This document shows positions 7,052 to 13,007 of a DNA stretch of 38,361 bases, one piece after another. The translations under genes were made by a program, and so were the position numbers. This stretch comes from Oscillospiraceae bacterium (lineage in GTDB: Bacteria > Bacillota > Clostridia > Oscillospirales > Oscillospiraceae). Where the stretch lies: assembly GCA_902767915.1 (NCBI GenBank), contig CACXJE010000029.1, forward strand, positions 1 through 38,361, read 5' to 3'. The notes below the pieces were generated by a model. The model was not told where the DNA came from, searched no databases, and saw only the letters and a list, made by a program, of their open reading frames with translations. Within the stretch, counting starts at the first letter, position 1; each line of letters opens with the position of its first letter.

Positions 7052-8073
7052 GGGTCGGATCTCCGTCCCTTCAAGGCCAGGGACAGCAGCTTGAACAGGA
7101 TGATCAGCAGGGCCACGCCGATGACGGCGGAGAGAATGTAGGCTACCACCTCATTCATGCCCTCCAGGGCGTAATCCGGCATCAGCACGTTCATGGACCA
7201 GCCCTTTTCCAGACCGGCGGGGGTGTAGCCCAGGGCCTTGCCGTTGACTACCACGTCGGCGATCTCGTCGGCGCCCCATTCACCCCAGGCAGTGCCGGTG
7301 GCCAGCAGGCCCAGGGGCACCGCGGCGATCAGGGCGGCAATCAGAGCGAAGATGGGGATCCGGCGCTTGAGGCCATCCTTCCCGGGCGCCTCGGCGATCC
7401 GCTCGTAGGTGAGATCCGGGGCCGTTTTCCGCACCAGCGCGTAGACCGCCACCGTGAAGGCCGCTTCAATGACGCCTGCCACCAGCAGGTGGGGAACCAT
7501 CATGGCGGGAATCGCCACGGACAGGTCATAGGGGCAGTACATGGCGTTGCCGGCGGCGTCCTTGAACAGCATGGGCTGGATGCCGAATTCCACCGCGGCG
7601 CAAAGCGCTGCCGCGTTCAAGCCCACGTAGGAGCCCAGGGCAGCCGCGATGTAGGGACGAGCCTTGCTCGTCCGCCCGCTTTTTCCCATCAGCAGGCGGT
7701 AGATTCCGTAGCCCACAAAGGGCAGCACGAAGGCCATATTGAAGCAGTTGGCGCCGAAGGCCAGAATGCCGCCGTCACCGAAGATTACGGCCTGCAGCAG
7801 CAGGGCCACCGATACGGCCAGACAGGCCGCGTTGGGGCCGAACAGCAGAGCGATCAAGGTGCCGCCCACTGCGTGGCCGGTGGTGCCGCCGGGCAGGGGC
7901 ACGTTGAACATCATGCCCAGGAAGGAGAAGGCTGCCGCTGCGCCCAGCAGGGGGATTTTTTCCTTCGGGACCTCTTTGTTGACCCTGCGGACCGCATGGA
8001 CCCAGACCGGGACCATGGCGGCGCCCATCACGCCGCAGCTGACGGGGGAGAGGTAATTTTCGGGAATATGCAA
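7048..8073 (-). CDS. cbiM: Nickel/cobalt ECF substrate-binding protein CbiM with C-terminal PDGLE-type domain
   Basis: This 341-aa integral membrane protein is the S component of a Ni2+/Co2+ ECF transporter. The mature N-terminus MHIPENYLSP carries the His2 used by CbiM/NikM proteins to coordinate metal through the N-terminal amine and His side chain. Other motifs are PLPGGTTGHAVGG (around 61-73), FGDGGILAFGANCFNMA (around 99-115) and VPHLLVAG. The last ~95 residues form an extra periplasmic-loop domain between two helices (MPDYALEG), like the PDGLE/CbiN module, so a separate cbiN is not needed. Translation starts at TTG, with AAAGGAGG eight bases upstream. Whether Ni or Co is transported cannot be decided from sequence. 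Confidence 0.93.
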   Translation of the reverse strand: MHIPENYLSPVSCGVMGAAMVPVWVHAVRRVNKEVPKEKIPLLGAAAAFSFLGMMFNVPLPGGTTGHAVGGTLIALLFGPNAACLAVSVALLLQAVIFGDGGILAFGANCFNMAFVLPFVGYGIYRLLMGKSGRTSKARPYIAAALGSYVGLNAAALCAAVEFGIQPMLFKDAAGNAMYCPYDLSVAIPAMMVPHLLVAGVIEAAFTVAVYALVRKTAPDLTYERIAEAPGKDGLKRRIPIFALIAALIAAVPLGLLATGTAWGEWGADEIADVVVNGKALGYTPAGLEKGWSMNVLMPDYALEGMNEVVAYILSAVIGVALLIILFKLLSLALKGRRSDP

Positions 8074-8105
8074 TTCGGACGCCTCCTTTGTCGGGTTCTG
8101 AGATG

Positions 8106-8134
8106 ATTATACCGACAGAAAAAGACGCCCGCAA
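8106..8134 (-). promoter_or_regulatory. Sigma-A-type promoter of cbiMQO
   Basis: Read on the minus strand, TTGCGG (8129-8134) is followed after 17 bases by a perfect TATAAT (8106-8111). It lies about 33 bases upstream of the cbiM start codon. A C6G6 palindrome abuts the -35 on its upstream side. Confidence 0.75.
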
Positions 8135-8135
8135 G

Positions 8136-8147
8136 CCCCCCGGGGGG
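8136..8147. promoter_or_regulatory. C6G6 palindrome, candidate operator of a CsoR/RcnR/InrS-type repressor
   Basis: Six C are followed directly by six G, one base upstream of the cbiM -35 box. CsoR/RcnR-family repressors bind inverted G/C tracts of this kind, and a family member is encoded immediately upstream at 8286-8603. The assignment to that repressor is inference. Confidence 0.5.
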
Positions 8148-8192
8148 ATAGAAAATGAAGACATGGAAAAAGGCACTGTTCACTAAAAAGAC

Positions 8193-8260
8193 ACCCCTCC
8201 ACCGGCCTTGTGGCCGGTCCCCCTCCCCTAAAGTCGCCTGCGGCGCCGTTAGGGGAGGTT
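8193..8260. repeat. Two-hairpin dispersed repeat, copy 2 (inverted relative to copy 1)
   Basis: The first stem pairs ACCGGCC (8201-8207) with GGCCGGT (8212-8218). The second pairs CCTCCCCTAA (8222-8231) with TTAGGGGAGG (8249-8258), with GCGGCGCCG in the loop. Borders match copy 1 at 5367-5439 in reverse orientation. It sits between the metal-sensor gene and the cbiM promoter. Confidence 0.8.
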
Positions 8261-8269
8261 TGGGTGCGA

Positions 8270-8287
8270 CACTGGTGCCTGTTGCCT
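8270..8287. repeat. Short AGGCANN heptamer tract
   Basis: On the minus strand two units, AGGCAAC and AGGCACC, follow each other right at the end of the metal-sensor gene. They belong to the family at 5310-5354 and 9268-9300. Confidence 0.6.
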
Positions 8288-8603
8288 AAATGAACTTCTG
8301 CACCGCCTTTTGGAATTCCTCCACCAGCTCCAGGTCTCCGTCGGCGATGGCGTGGGCGATGCAGTGGGTCATGTGCTCGTTGATGATCTCCTTGCCGAGA
8401 TTTTTCAGGGCGGCGTTCACCGCCGAGAGCTGGGTCAGCACGTCGGCGCAGTCCTCGTCCCGCTCGATCATGCCCTTGACGTGCTGCAGGTGACCGATGG
8501 CCTTGGCCAGCCGGTTCAGCTGCCGCTTTTTCTCCTCGGGGTCGTGATGGTGCCCGTGAACGTGTGCATGGCTGTGATCCTGAGAATGATCATGGGGATC
8601 CAT
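8286..8603 (-). CDS. CsoR/RcnR/InrS-family metal-sensing repressor with His-rich N-terminus
   Basis: This 105-aa DUF156-family repressor is an all-helical protein that binds DNA when apo and releases it on metal binding. The first 20 residues carry nine His (H4, H6, H10, H12, H14, H16, H18-H20). The core holds the ligand set C52, H77, C81. C-H-C is the Cu(I) CsoR signature, whereas RcnR (Ni/Co) has H in place of the last Cys. Cyanobacterial InrS, however, is a Ni(II) sensor that uses a C-H-C core plus an N-terminal His, which fits the neighbouring Ni/Co transporter best. ATG at 8603 has GGAG ten bases upstream. Its own promoter (8654-8682) contains CCCGGG between -35 and -10, consistent with autoregulation. 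Metal specificity is inferred. Confidence 0.88.
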   Translation of the reverse strand: MDPHDHSQDHSHAHVHGHHHDPEEKKRQLNRLAKAIGHLQHVKGMIERDEDCADVLTQLSAVNAALKNLGKEIINEHMTHCIAHAIADGDLELVEEFQKAVQKFI

Positions 8604-8653
8604 CGGCTGTGTGCTCCTTTCCGGGGTCCGCCGGAGGCGGATCTGTTTTTCTC

Positions 8654-8682
8654 ATTATGCCACAGCCCGGGACGAAATGCAA
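8654..8682 (-). promoter_or_regulatory. Promoter of the metal-sensor gene
   Basis: On the minus strand TTGCAT (8677-8682), a 17-base spacer and CATAAT (8654-8659). The spacer contains the palindrome CCCGGG (8666-8671), a possible weaker version of the C6G6 site before cbiM. Confidence 0.55.
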
Positions 8683-8728
8683 GAACCGATTTTCATAGAA
8701 AAATCTTTGGAAAACCGCAAAAAATCTC

Positions 8729-8757
8729 TTTACAATTGAATTCCGCTGTGCTATAGT
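8729..8757 (+). promoter_or_regulatory. Promoter of rpsO
   Basis: TTTACA (8729-8734), a 17-base spacer and TATAGT (8752-8757). The transcript would begin near 8764, giving a leader of roughly 120 bases before rpsO. Confidence 0.8.
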
Positions 8758-8763
8758 ATATCG

Positions 8764-8886
8764 GCCGACAAAGCGTCGGAGAAGAAGATTTTTGGCGAAC
8801 AGCCATAGCCCCGGTCCTCAGTTGGCGGATCTCACCGACCGCTTACTTAGCCCAGGGGCAGAAACAACAGAAAGGTGGTAAATACC
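8764..8886 (+). promoter_or_regulatory. Structured 5' leader of rpsO, possible S15 autoregulatory site
   Basis: The leader contains complementary segments, for example GCCCCGG (from 8809) with the later CCAGGGGC (8850-8857), and ends in AAAGGTGG before ATG. S15 represses its own mRNA through leader structures in several bacteria. Control here is inferred from the unusual length and pairing only. Confidence 0.3.
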
Positions 8887-9153
8887 ATGATCCAGAAGGA
8901 AAAGAAGACTCAGGTCATCCTCGACAACGCGACCCACGAAGGCGACACCGGTTCCCCGGAAGTCCAGATCGCCATCCTCACCGCCCGCATCCAGGAGCTC
9001 ACCGAGCACCTGCGGACCCACACCCACGACAACCACAGCCGCCGCGGCCTGCTGAAAATGGTCGGCAAGCGCCGCAGCCTGCTGGACTACCTGGCCCGGA
9101 AGGACATCAACCGTTACCGTGCCATCATCGCCAAGCTGGGCATCCGTAAGTAA
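8887..9153 (+). CDS. rpsO: 30S ribosomal protein S15
   Basis: S15 is a primary 16S rRNA-binding protein of the small subunit platform. The 88-aa product matches the family from end to end: [17 protein letters not shown] (17-33), [12 protein letters not shown] (about 46-57) and the C-terminal [20 protein letters not shown]. An in-frame ATG four codons upstream exists, but ATG at 8887 has AAAGGTGG at correct spacing and gives the conserved length. It has its own promoter (8729-8757) and an intrinsic terminator (9162-9196). It precedes pnp, the conserved rpsO-pnp order. Confidence 0.98.
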   Translation: MIQKEKKTQVILDNATHEGDTGSPEVQIAILTARIQELTEHLRTHTHDNHSRRGLLKMVGKRRSLLDYLARKDINRYRAIIAKLGIRK

Positions 9154-9161
9154 GATTTGAT

Positions 9162-9196
9162 AAAACGGGGCTTCCCGTCCGGGAGGCCCCGTTTTT
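9162..9196 (+). terminator. Intrinsic terminator of rpsO
   Basis: AACGGGGCTTCCC and GGGAGGCCCCGTT pair around GTCC, followed by a T tract. The stem has one mismatch-prone position but is otherwise strong. pnp therefore probably depends on its own promoter or on readthrough. Confidence 0.85.
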
Positions 9197-9267
9197 CAAA
9201 GCAACACCGCACAGGAGCATTTTTCGCGTTTGAAGGTGCTGTCAAGGACAGGCAAGGTCCGGTAATC

Positions 9268-9300
9268 TCCTATTGCCTATTGCCTGGTGCCTATTGCCTT
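9268..9300. repeat. AGGCANN heptamer tandem repeat, four units (minus orientation)
   Basis: On the minus strand the units are AGGCAAT, AGGCACC, AGGCAAT, AGGCAAT and a final AGG. It lies between the rpsO terminator and the pnp leader. Same family as 5310-5354. Confidence 0.85.
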
Positions 9301-9318
9301 AACATCAGCTTCAAGTGC

Positions 9319-9356
9319 GAAACCTCCTGTGCACGACAGGAAACAAAGGAGGTTTC
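9319..9356 (+). promoter_or_regulatory. pnp leader hairpins that can hide or expose the ribosome binding site
   Basis: GAAACCTCC (9319-9327) is perfectly complementary to GGAGGTTTC (9348-9356), which contains the Shine-Dalgarno sequence of pnp. A competing stem pairs TCCTGT (9325-9330) with ACAGGA (9336-9341) and shares three bases with the first arm, so the two pairings are largely exclusive. PNPase is autoregulated through its leader in Escherichia coli; a translational switch here is inference. Confidence 0.5.
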
Positions 9357-9357
9357 T

Positions 9358-11478
9358 ATGATCACCAGAAAGCAATACCCCAACCATCACATTTTTGAGA
9401 CCGAGATCGGCGGACGTACCTTTACCGTCGAGACCGGCAAGGTGGCCGAGCTGGCCGACGCCGAGTGCATCTGCCGCTACGGCGACACCGTGGTCCTCAC
9501 CACCATCACCTGCAACCCCATCCCCAAGGCCGGCATGGACTACTTCCCCCTGACCATCGAGTTCGAGGAGCGTCTGTACGGCGTGGGCCGGATCCCCGGC
9601 TCCTTCAACCGCCGGGAGGGCCGCCCCTCCGAGAAGGCCATCCTGACCATGCGCCTGATCGACCGTCCCATGCGTCCCTTCTTCGACGATGAGCTCCGCA
9701 ACGATGTGGTCATCACCGCCACCGCTCTGGCTGTGGATCACGAGAACCCCGTGGAGGTGGTCGCCTCTCTGGGCGCCTTCATCGCCACCGCCTGCTCCTC
9801 CGTGCCCTGGAACGGCCCCATGGCCACCACCGAGGTCGCCTATCTGGACGGCGAGTATATCATCAACCCCTCCTGTGAGCAGCGGGCTGCCGCGCTGATG
9901 TTCGTCACCATCGCCTCCACCGCCGAGAAGGTGGTCATGATCGAGACCGAGGCCAAGGAGGTCCCCGAGGACATCCTGCTCAAGGGCATCGAGCTGGCCC
10001 ATGAGACCAACAAGAAGATCGTGGCCTTCATCAACACCATCGTGGAAGCCATCGGCAAGCCCAAGTTCACCTTCGAGAAGGCCGCCGTCAACCATGAGCT
10101 GCTGGACGAGCTCTGCGAATACGGCATGAACCAGATCGAGTACGCTCTGGACACCGACGACAAGAACGTCCGCGAGGAGCGGCTGACCGCCGCCCGTCTG
10201 GACTTCGCCGAGAAGTTCGCCGAGAAGTACGAGGACTACGAGGAGAACATCGAGGTCTGCCTCTACAAGATGCAGAAGAAGGTCGTCAAGAAGTGGCTGC
10301 TGGCCGGCAAGCGTGTGGACGGCCGCGGCATGGACGAGATCCGGCCTCTGGACGCCCAGGTTGGCGTGCTGCCCCGGGTCCACGGCTCCGGTCTCTTCAC
10401 CAGAGGCCAGACCCAGGTCCTCTCCGTCTGCACCCTGGCCACCATGGCCATGGAGCAGAAGCTGGACACCATCTTCCCCGAGGAAGGCAAGCGTTATATC
10501 CACCACTACAACTTCCCCGCCTACTCCACCGGCGAGGCCAGAGCCGCCCGCTCCACCTCCCGCCGGGAGATCGGCCACGGCGCCCTGGCGGAAAAGGCCC
10601 TGGTGCCCGTGCTCCCCTCCCTGGAGGAGTTCCCCTACTGCATCCGTGTGGTCTCTGAGGTGGTGAGCTCCAACGGCTCCACCTCCCAGGGCTCCATCTG
10701 CGGCTCCACCCTGGCGCTGATGGACGCCGGCGTGCCCATCAAGCGGCCCGTGGCCGGCATCTCCTGCGGCCTGATCTCCGACAAGGAGACCGGCGAATGG
10801 CGGACCTTCACCGACATCCAGGGCGTGGAGGACTTCCACGGCGAGATGGACTTCAAGGTGGCCGGCACCACCGAGGGCGTCACCGCCATCCAGATGGACC
10901 TGAAGAACGACGGCCTGACCATGGAAATCATCGCCGACGCTCTGGAGCGCTGCCGCAAGGCCCGGCTGGAGATCCTCAACGAGGTCATGCTGCCCTGCAT
11001 CCCCGCCCCCCGGCCTGAGGTTTCCGAGTGGGCTCCCAAGATGCTGACCATGAAGATCCCCGTTGACAAGATCCGCGAGGTCATCGGCAAGGGCGGCTCC
11101 ATGATCCAGAAGATCGTGGCCGAGTCCGGCGCCCAGGTGGACGTGGAGGACGACGGCACCATCCGCATCGCCTCTCCCAACGCCGCCGCCTGCGAGGCTG
11201 CCAAGCGCATGATCGACGACATCTGCTTTGTCCCCGAGATCGGCAAACTGTACTACGGCAAGGTGGTCAACATCATCCCCACCCGTGCGTTCATCGAGAT
11301 TGCCCCCGGCACCGAGGGCGGCTGCCACATCAAGGACCTGGAGTTCAAGCGCACCGAGAAGATCGAGGACGTGCTGAACGTGGGTGACATGACCTGGGTC
11401 AAGGTCATCGAGATCGACGAGAAGGGCCGGATCAACCTGTCCCGCAAGGAAGCCCTGAAGGAAATGGGCCTGGCATAA
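9358..11478 (+). CDS. pnp: Polyribonucleotide nucleotidyltransferase (PNPase)
   Basis: PNPase degrades RNA from the 3' end by phosphorolysis in the cytoplasm. The 706-aa protein shows two RNase PH-like halves. The first includes TVLTTITCNPIP-like core residues, the second GSGLFTRGQTQVLSV, SNGSTSQGSICGSTLALMDAG and EDFHGEMDFKVAGT, which carries the catalytic Asp pair. A KH domain follows (DKIREVIGKGGSMIQKI, with GKGG) and then an S1 domain (YYGKVVNIIPTRAFIEI...GRINLSRKE). The frame is open further upstream, but ATG at 9358 is preceded by AAAGGAGG and gives the conserved MITRKQYP N-terminus. Codon use is strongly C/G-ending, as for a highly expressed core gene. A long hairpin terminator follows at 11489. 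Confidence 0.98.
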   Translation: MITRKQYPNHHIFETEIGGRTFTVETGKVAELADAECICRYGDTVVLTTITCNPIPKAGMDYFPLTIEFEERLYGVGRIPGSFNRREGRPSEKAILTMRLIDRPMRPFFDDELRNDVVITATALAVDHENPVEVVASLGAFIATACSSVPWNGPMATTEVAYLDGEYIINPSCEQRAAALMFVTIASTAEKVVMIETEAKEVPEDILLKGIELAHETNKKIVAFINTIVEAIGKPKFTFEKAAVNHELLDELCEYGMNQIEYALDTDDKNVREERLTAARLDFAEKFAEKYEDYEENIEVCLYKMQKKVVKKWLLAGKRVDGRGMDEIRPLDAQVGVLPRVHGSGLFTRGQTQVLSVCTLATMAMEQKLDTIFPEEGKRYIHHYNFPAYSTGEARAARSTSRREIGHGALAEKALVPVLPSLEEFPYCIRVVSEVVSSNGSTSQGSICGSTLALMDAGVPIKRPVAGISCGLISDKETGEWRTFTDIQGVEDFHGEMDFKVAGTTEGVTAIQMDLKNDGLTMEIIADALERCRKARLEILNEVMLPCIPAPRPEVSEWAPKMLTMKIPVDKIREVIGKGGSMIQKIVAESGAQVDVEDDGTIRIASPNAAACEAAKRMIDDICFVPEIGKLYYGKVVNIIPTRAFIEIAPGTEGGCHIKDLEFKRTEKIEDVLNVGDMTWVKVIEIDEKGRINLSRKEALKEMGLA

Positions 11479-11488
11479 GCCGATTTTC

Positions 11489-11534
11489 GGCGAACAGAAA
11501 AGGCACTCCGAAAGGAGTGCCTTTTCTGTTCGCC
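11489..11534. terminator. Bidirectional terminator after pnp
   Basis: A perfect 21-bp stem (11489-11509 with 11514-11534) closes on a GAAA tetraloop. Internal A4 and T4 tracts let the core work as an intrinsic terminator in both directions. It lies between convergent pnp (plus) and the nth operon (minus). Confidence 0.85.
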
Positions 11535-11570
11535 ATTCCATCCCGCAGATTGGGAGATGTCAATCACCTT

Positions 11571-11640
11571 GTAGCGCGGGCTATTAGCCCGCAAATTCGA
11601 CAGGCGGGTACGTATCAGGCGGGCAGATTGCCCGCGCTAC
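11571..11640. repeat. Palindromic repeat, diverged relative (GTAGCGCGGGC type)
   Basis: Outer arms GTAGCGCGGGC (11571-11581) and GCCCGCGCTAC (11630-11640) enclose inner hairpins (GCGGGC with GCCCGC, GGCGGG around 11603). The GTAG...CTAC borders and the nearby AAATCCCG flank match the nested-palindrome family at 6217, 12871, 14296 and 23103, but the body sequence differs. Confidence 0.75.
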
Positions 11641-11674
11641 AGTTACACAAATCCCGGTTTTGTAATGGACTTTC

Positions 11675-12088
11675 TTACTTTTCTGTCCGCAGCACGCAGA
11701 TCAGGTACACCACCGGTACCACGGCGCACAGGAGGATTGTGCCGATCCGCAGCAGGTCCGCCCTGCCGCCCAGCAGAATCAGACTGGCCCCGGTCAGCCC
11801 CAGGCACAGCAGGCCCAGGATCAGGCAGAGAAGCTTTCCCTTGCCCCGTTTGGCAAGGCGGCAGCCGAAGATTCCGGCCGCCAGCTCCGCCAGGCCGGCC
11901 CCCAGGAAGGCCGCCGCGCTGACAAGCTCCCGCTTGCCGGAAAACAGATCCAGCACCGCGGATTTCACAAACAGCAGGGCCGCCAGAAGCACCACAAAGA
12001 GCAGGGTCTCAAAGACCCCGAAGACGATCATAAGAATCCCGGTTCCCCGCAGCAGACTGCTGCCGAACCCCCGTTCCTGTTTTTCCAT
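11675..12088 (-). CDS. Small four-helix membrane protein of unknown function
   Basis: This 137-aa protein has four clear hydrophobic segments: about residues 12-40, 56-78, 86-108 and 114-133. They are separated by short basic loops such as CRLAKRGKGK. The N-terminus MEKQERGFGSSLLRG is cytoplasmic in character. I recognise no named family. The frame is open much further upstream, through nth, but ATG at 12088 has GGGAGG and starts two bases after the end of nth, so the two genes form an operon. Its function need not be related to DNA repair. No signal peptide cleavage site is apparent. Confidence 0.8.
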   Translation of the reverse strand: MEKQERGFGSSLLRGTGILMIVFGVFETLLFVVLLAALLFVKSAVLDLFSGKRELVSAAAFLGAGLAELAAGIFGCRLAKRGKGKLLCLILGLLCLGLTGASLILLGGRADLLRIGTILLCAVVPVVYLICVLRTEK

Positions 12089-12089
12089 A

Positions 12090-12767
12090 TCAGATTCCTC
12101 CCGTCCGGCCGACAGCCGGTTCAGATTCCGGTTCCCCGGTGAAAGCGGCGCAGAAGGGCGCCAGGCTGCAGCGCTGGCAGGCGGGCTTCCGGGCCGTGCA
12201 GACCGCCCGCCCGTGGAGGACGATCCGGTGGCAGAAATCGCTGCTCTCCTCCGGGGGCAGCACCGCCCGGAGCTGCTCCTCGCACTTGGCCGGGTCCTTG
12301 GTGCCGTCGGTGAGCCCCAGCTTGCCGCAGATCCGGATGCAGTGGGTGTCGCAGACCACGGAGCCGGGGACGGCGTACAGGTCCCCCAGCAGCAGGTTGG
12401 CGGTCTTGCGGCCAACGCCGGGGAGCTTCAGCAGCGCCTCCATGGTGTCCGGCACCCTTCCGCCGTAGTCCCTCAGAAGCATCTGACAGGCCAGGACGAT
12501 GTCCCGGGCTTTGTGCTTATAGAAGCCGCAGGAGTGGACCAGCGCCTCCACCTCCGCCACGTCGGCCTCCGCGAAGGCCTCCAGGGTCGGGAAGCGTTCA
12601 AACAGCGCCGGGGTCACCAGATTCACCCGCTCGTCGGTGCACTGGGCCGAGAGCCGCACCGCGATCATCAGCTCATAGTCCTTCTGGCTGTGGAGGGCGC
12701 AGAGGGCCTCGGGGTAGTCCAGCTTCAGGGCTTCGATAATATGTATGGCTTTCTCTTTCTTGTCCAT
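12090..12767 (-). CDS. nth: Endonuclease III (DNA glycosylase/AP lyase)
   Basis: Nth removes oxidised pyrimidines and cleaves at abasic sites in base excision repair. The 225-aa protein has the helix-hairpin-helix motif LPGVGRKTANLLLG (about 114-127) with the catalytic Lys in GRKTA. The catalytic Asp lies in VVCDTHCIR. The C-terminal [4Fe-4S] cluster motif is C-x6-C-x2-C-x5-C (CTARKPACQRCSLAPFC). The C-terminal ~20 residues after the cluster (EPESEPAVGRTGGI) look like an unstructured extension. It is expressed from an extended -10 promoter at 12795-12800 and is the first gene of a two-gene operon. Confidence 0.96.
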   Translation of the reverse strand: MDKKEKAIHIIEALKLDYPEALCALHSQKDYELMIAVRLSAQCTDERVNLVTPALFERFPTLEAFAEADVAEVEALVHSCGFYKHKARDIVLACQMLLRDYGGRVPDTMEALLKLPGVGRKTANLLLGDLYAVPGSVVCDTHCIRICGKLGLTDGTKDPAKCEEQLRAVLPPEESSDFCHRIVLHGRAVCTARKPACQRCSLAPFCAAFTGEPESEPAVGRTGGI

Positions 12768-12794
12768 GAAAACGCTCCGTTGAAGTTTTCATAT

Positions 12795-12800
12795 AGTATA
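12795..12800 (-). promoter_or_regulatory. Extended -10 promoter element of nth
   Basis: On the minus strand TGCTATACT gives TG, one base, then TATACT (12795-12800), about 28 bases upstream of the nth ATG. No good -35 is visible at 17 bases, which fits an extended -10 promoter. Confidence 0.55.
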
Positions 12801-12831
12801 GCACAAATCCCGGGAAAGTGGAAGAAACAAG

Positions 12832-12860
12832 TTGCGTTTTCCAAAAGTTTTTAGTAAAAT
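12832..12860 (+). promoter_or_regulatory. Promoter of rarA
   Basis: TTGCGT (12832-12837), a 17-base spacer and TAAAAT (12855-12860). The predicted transcript starts near 12867, so the nested palindrome at 12871-12988 becomes the rarA 5' leader. Confidence 0.65.
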
Positions 12861-12870
12861 AGGATCAGAC

Positions 12871-12988
12871 AAATCGGGATTTGGCGATTTCAATTCGTAG
12901 GGGCCGATGCCCACATCGGCCCTGCCCCGGATCAGCGTGAGGGCCGATGTGGGCATCGGCCCCTACGGGCGCAGCCCCACAAATCCCT
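12871..12988. repeat. Nested palindromic repeat, copy 2 (in the rarA leader)
   Basis: Perfect 26-bp inverted arms occupy 12897-12922 and 12941-12966, identical to the arms at 6238 and 23129. The flanks begin AAATCGGGATTTGGCGATTT and end CACAAATCCC, which are themselves partly complementary. The element ends about 8 bases before the rarA Shine-Dalgarno. Confidence 0.93.
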
Positions 12989-13007
12989 GTCTGCGGAGGT
13001 GAACGCT

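Noticed and set aside
7048-8280. Cobalamin or Ni/Co riboswitch before cbiM
   Set aside because: The leader between the predicted start site and cbiM is only about 25 bases, too short for a riboswitch; control by the neighbouring metal sensor is more likely.
9277-11541. Long open frame on the minus strand opposite pnp (754 codons)
   Set aside because: It is a mirror of pnp codon bias in a GC-rich gene: Gly/Leu/Val/His-rich product, no motif, no ribosome site.
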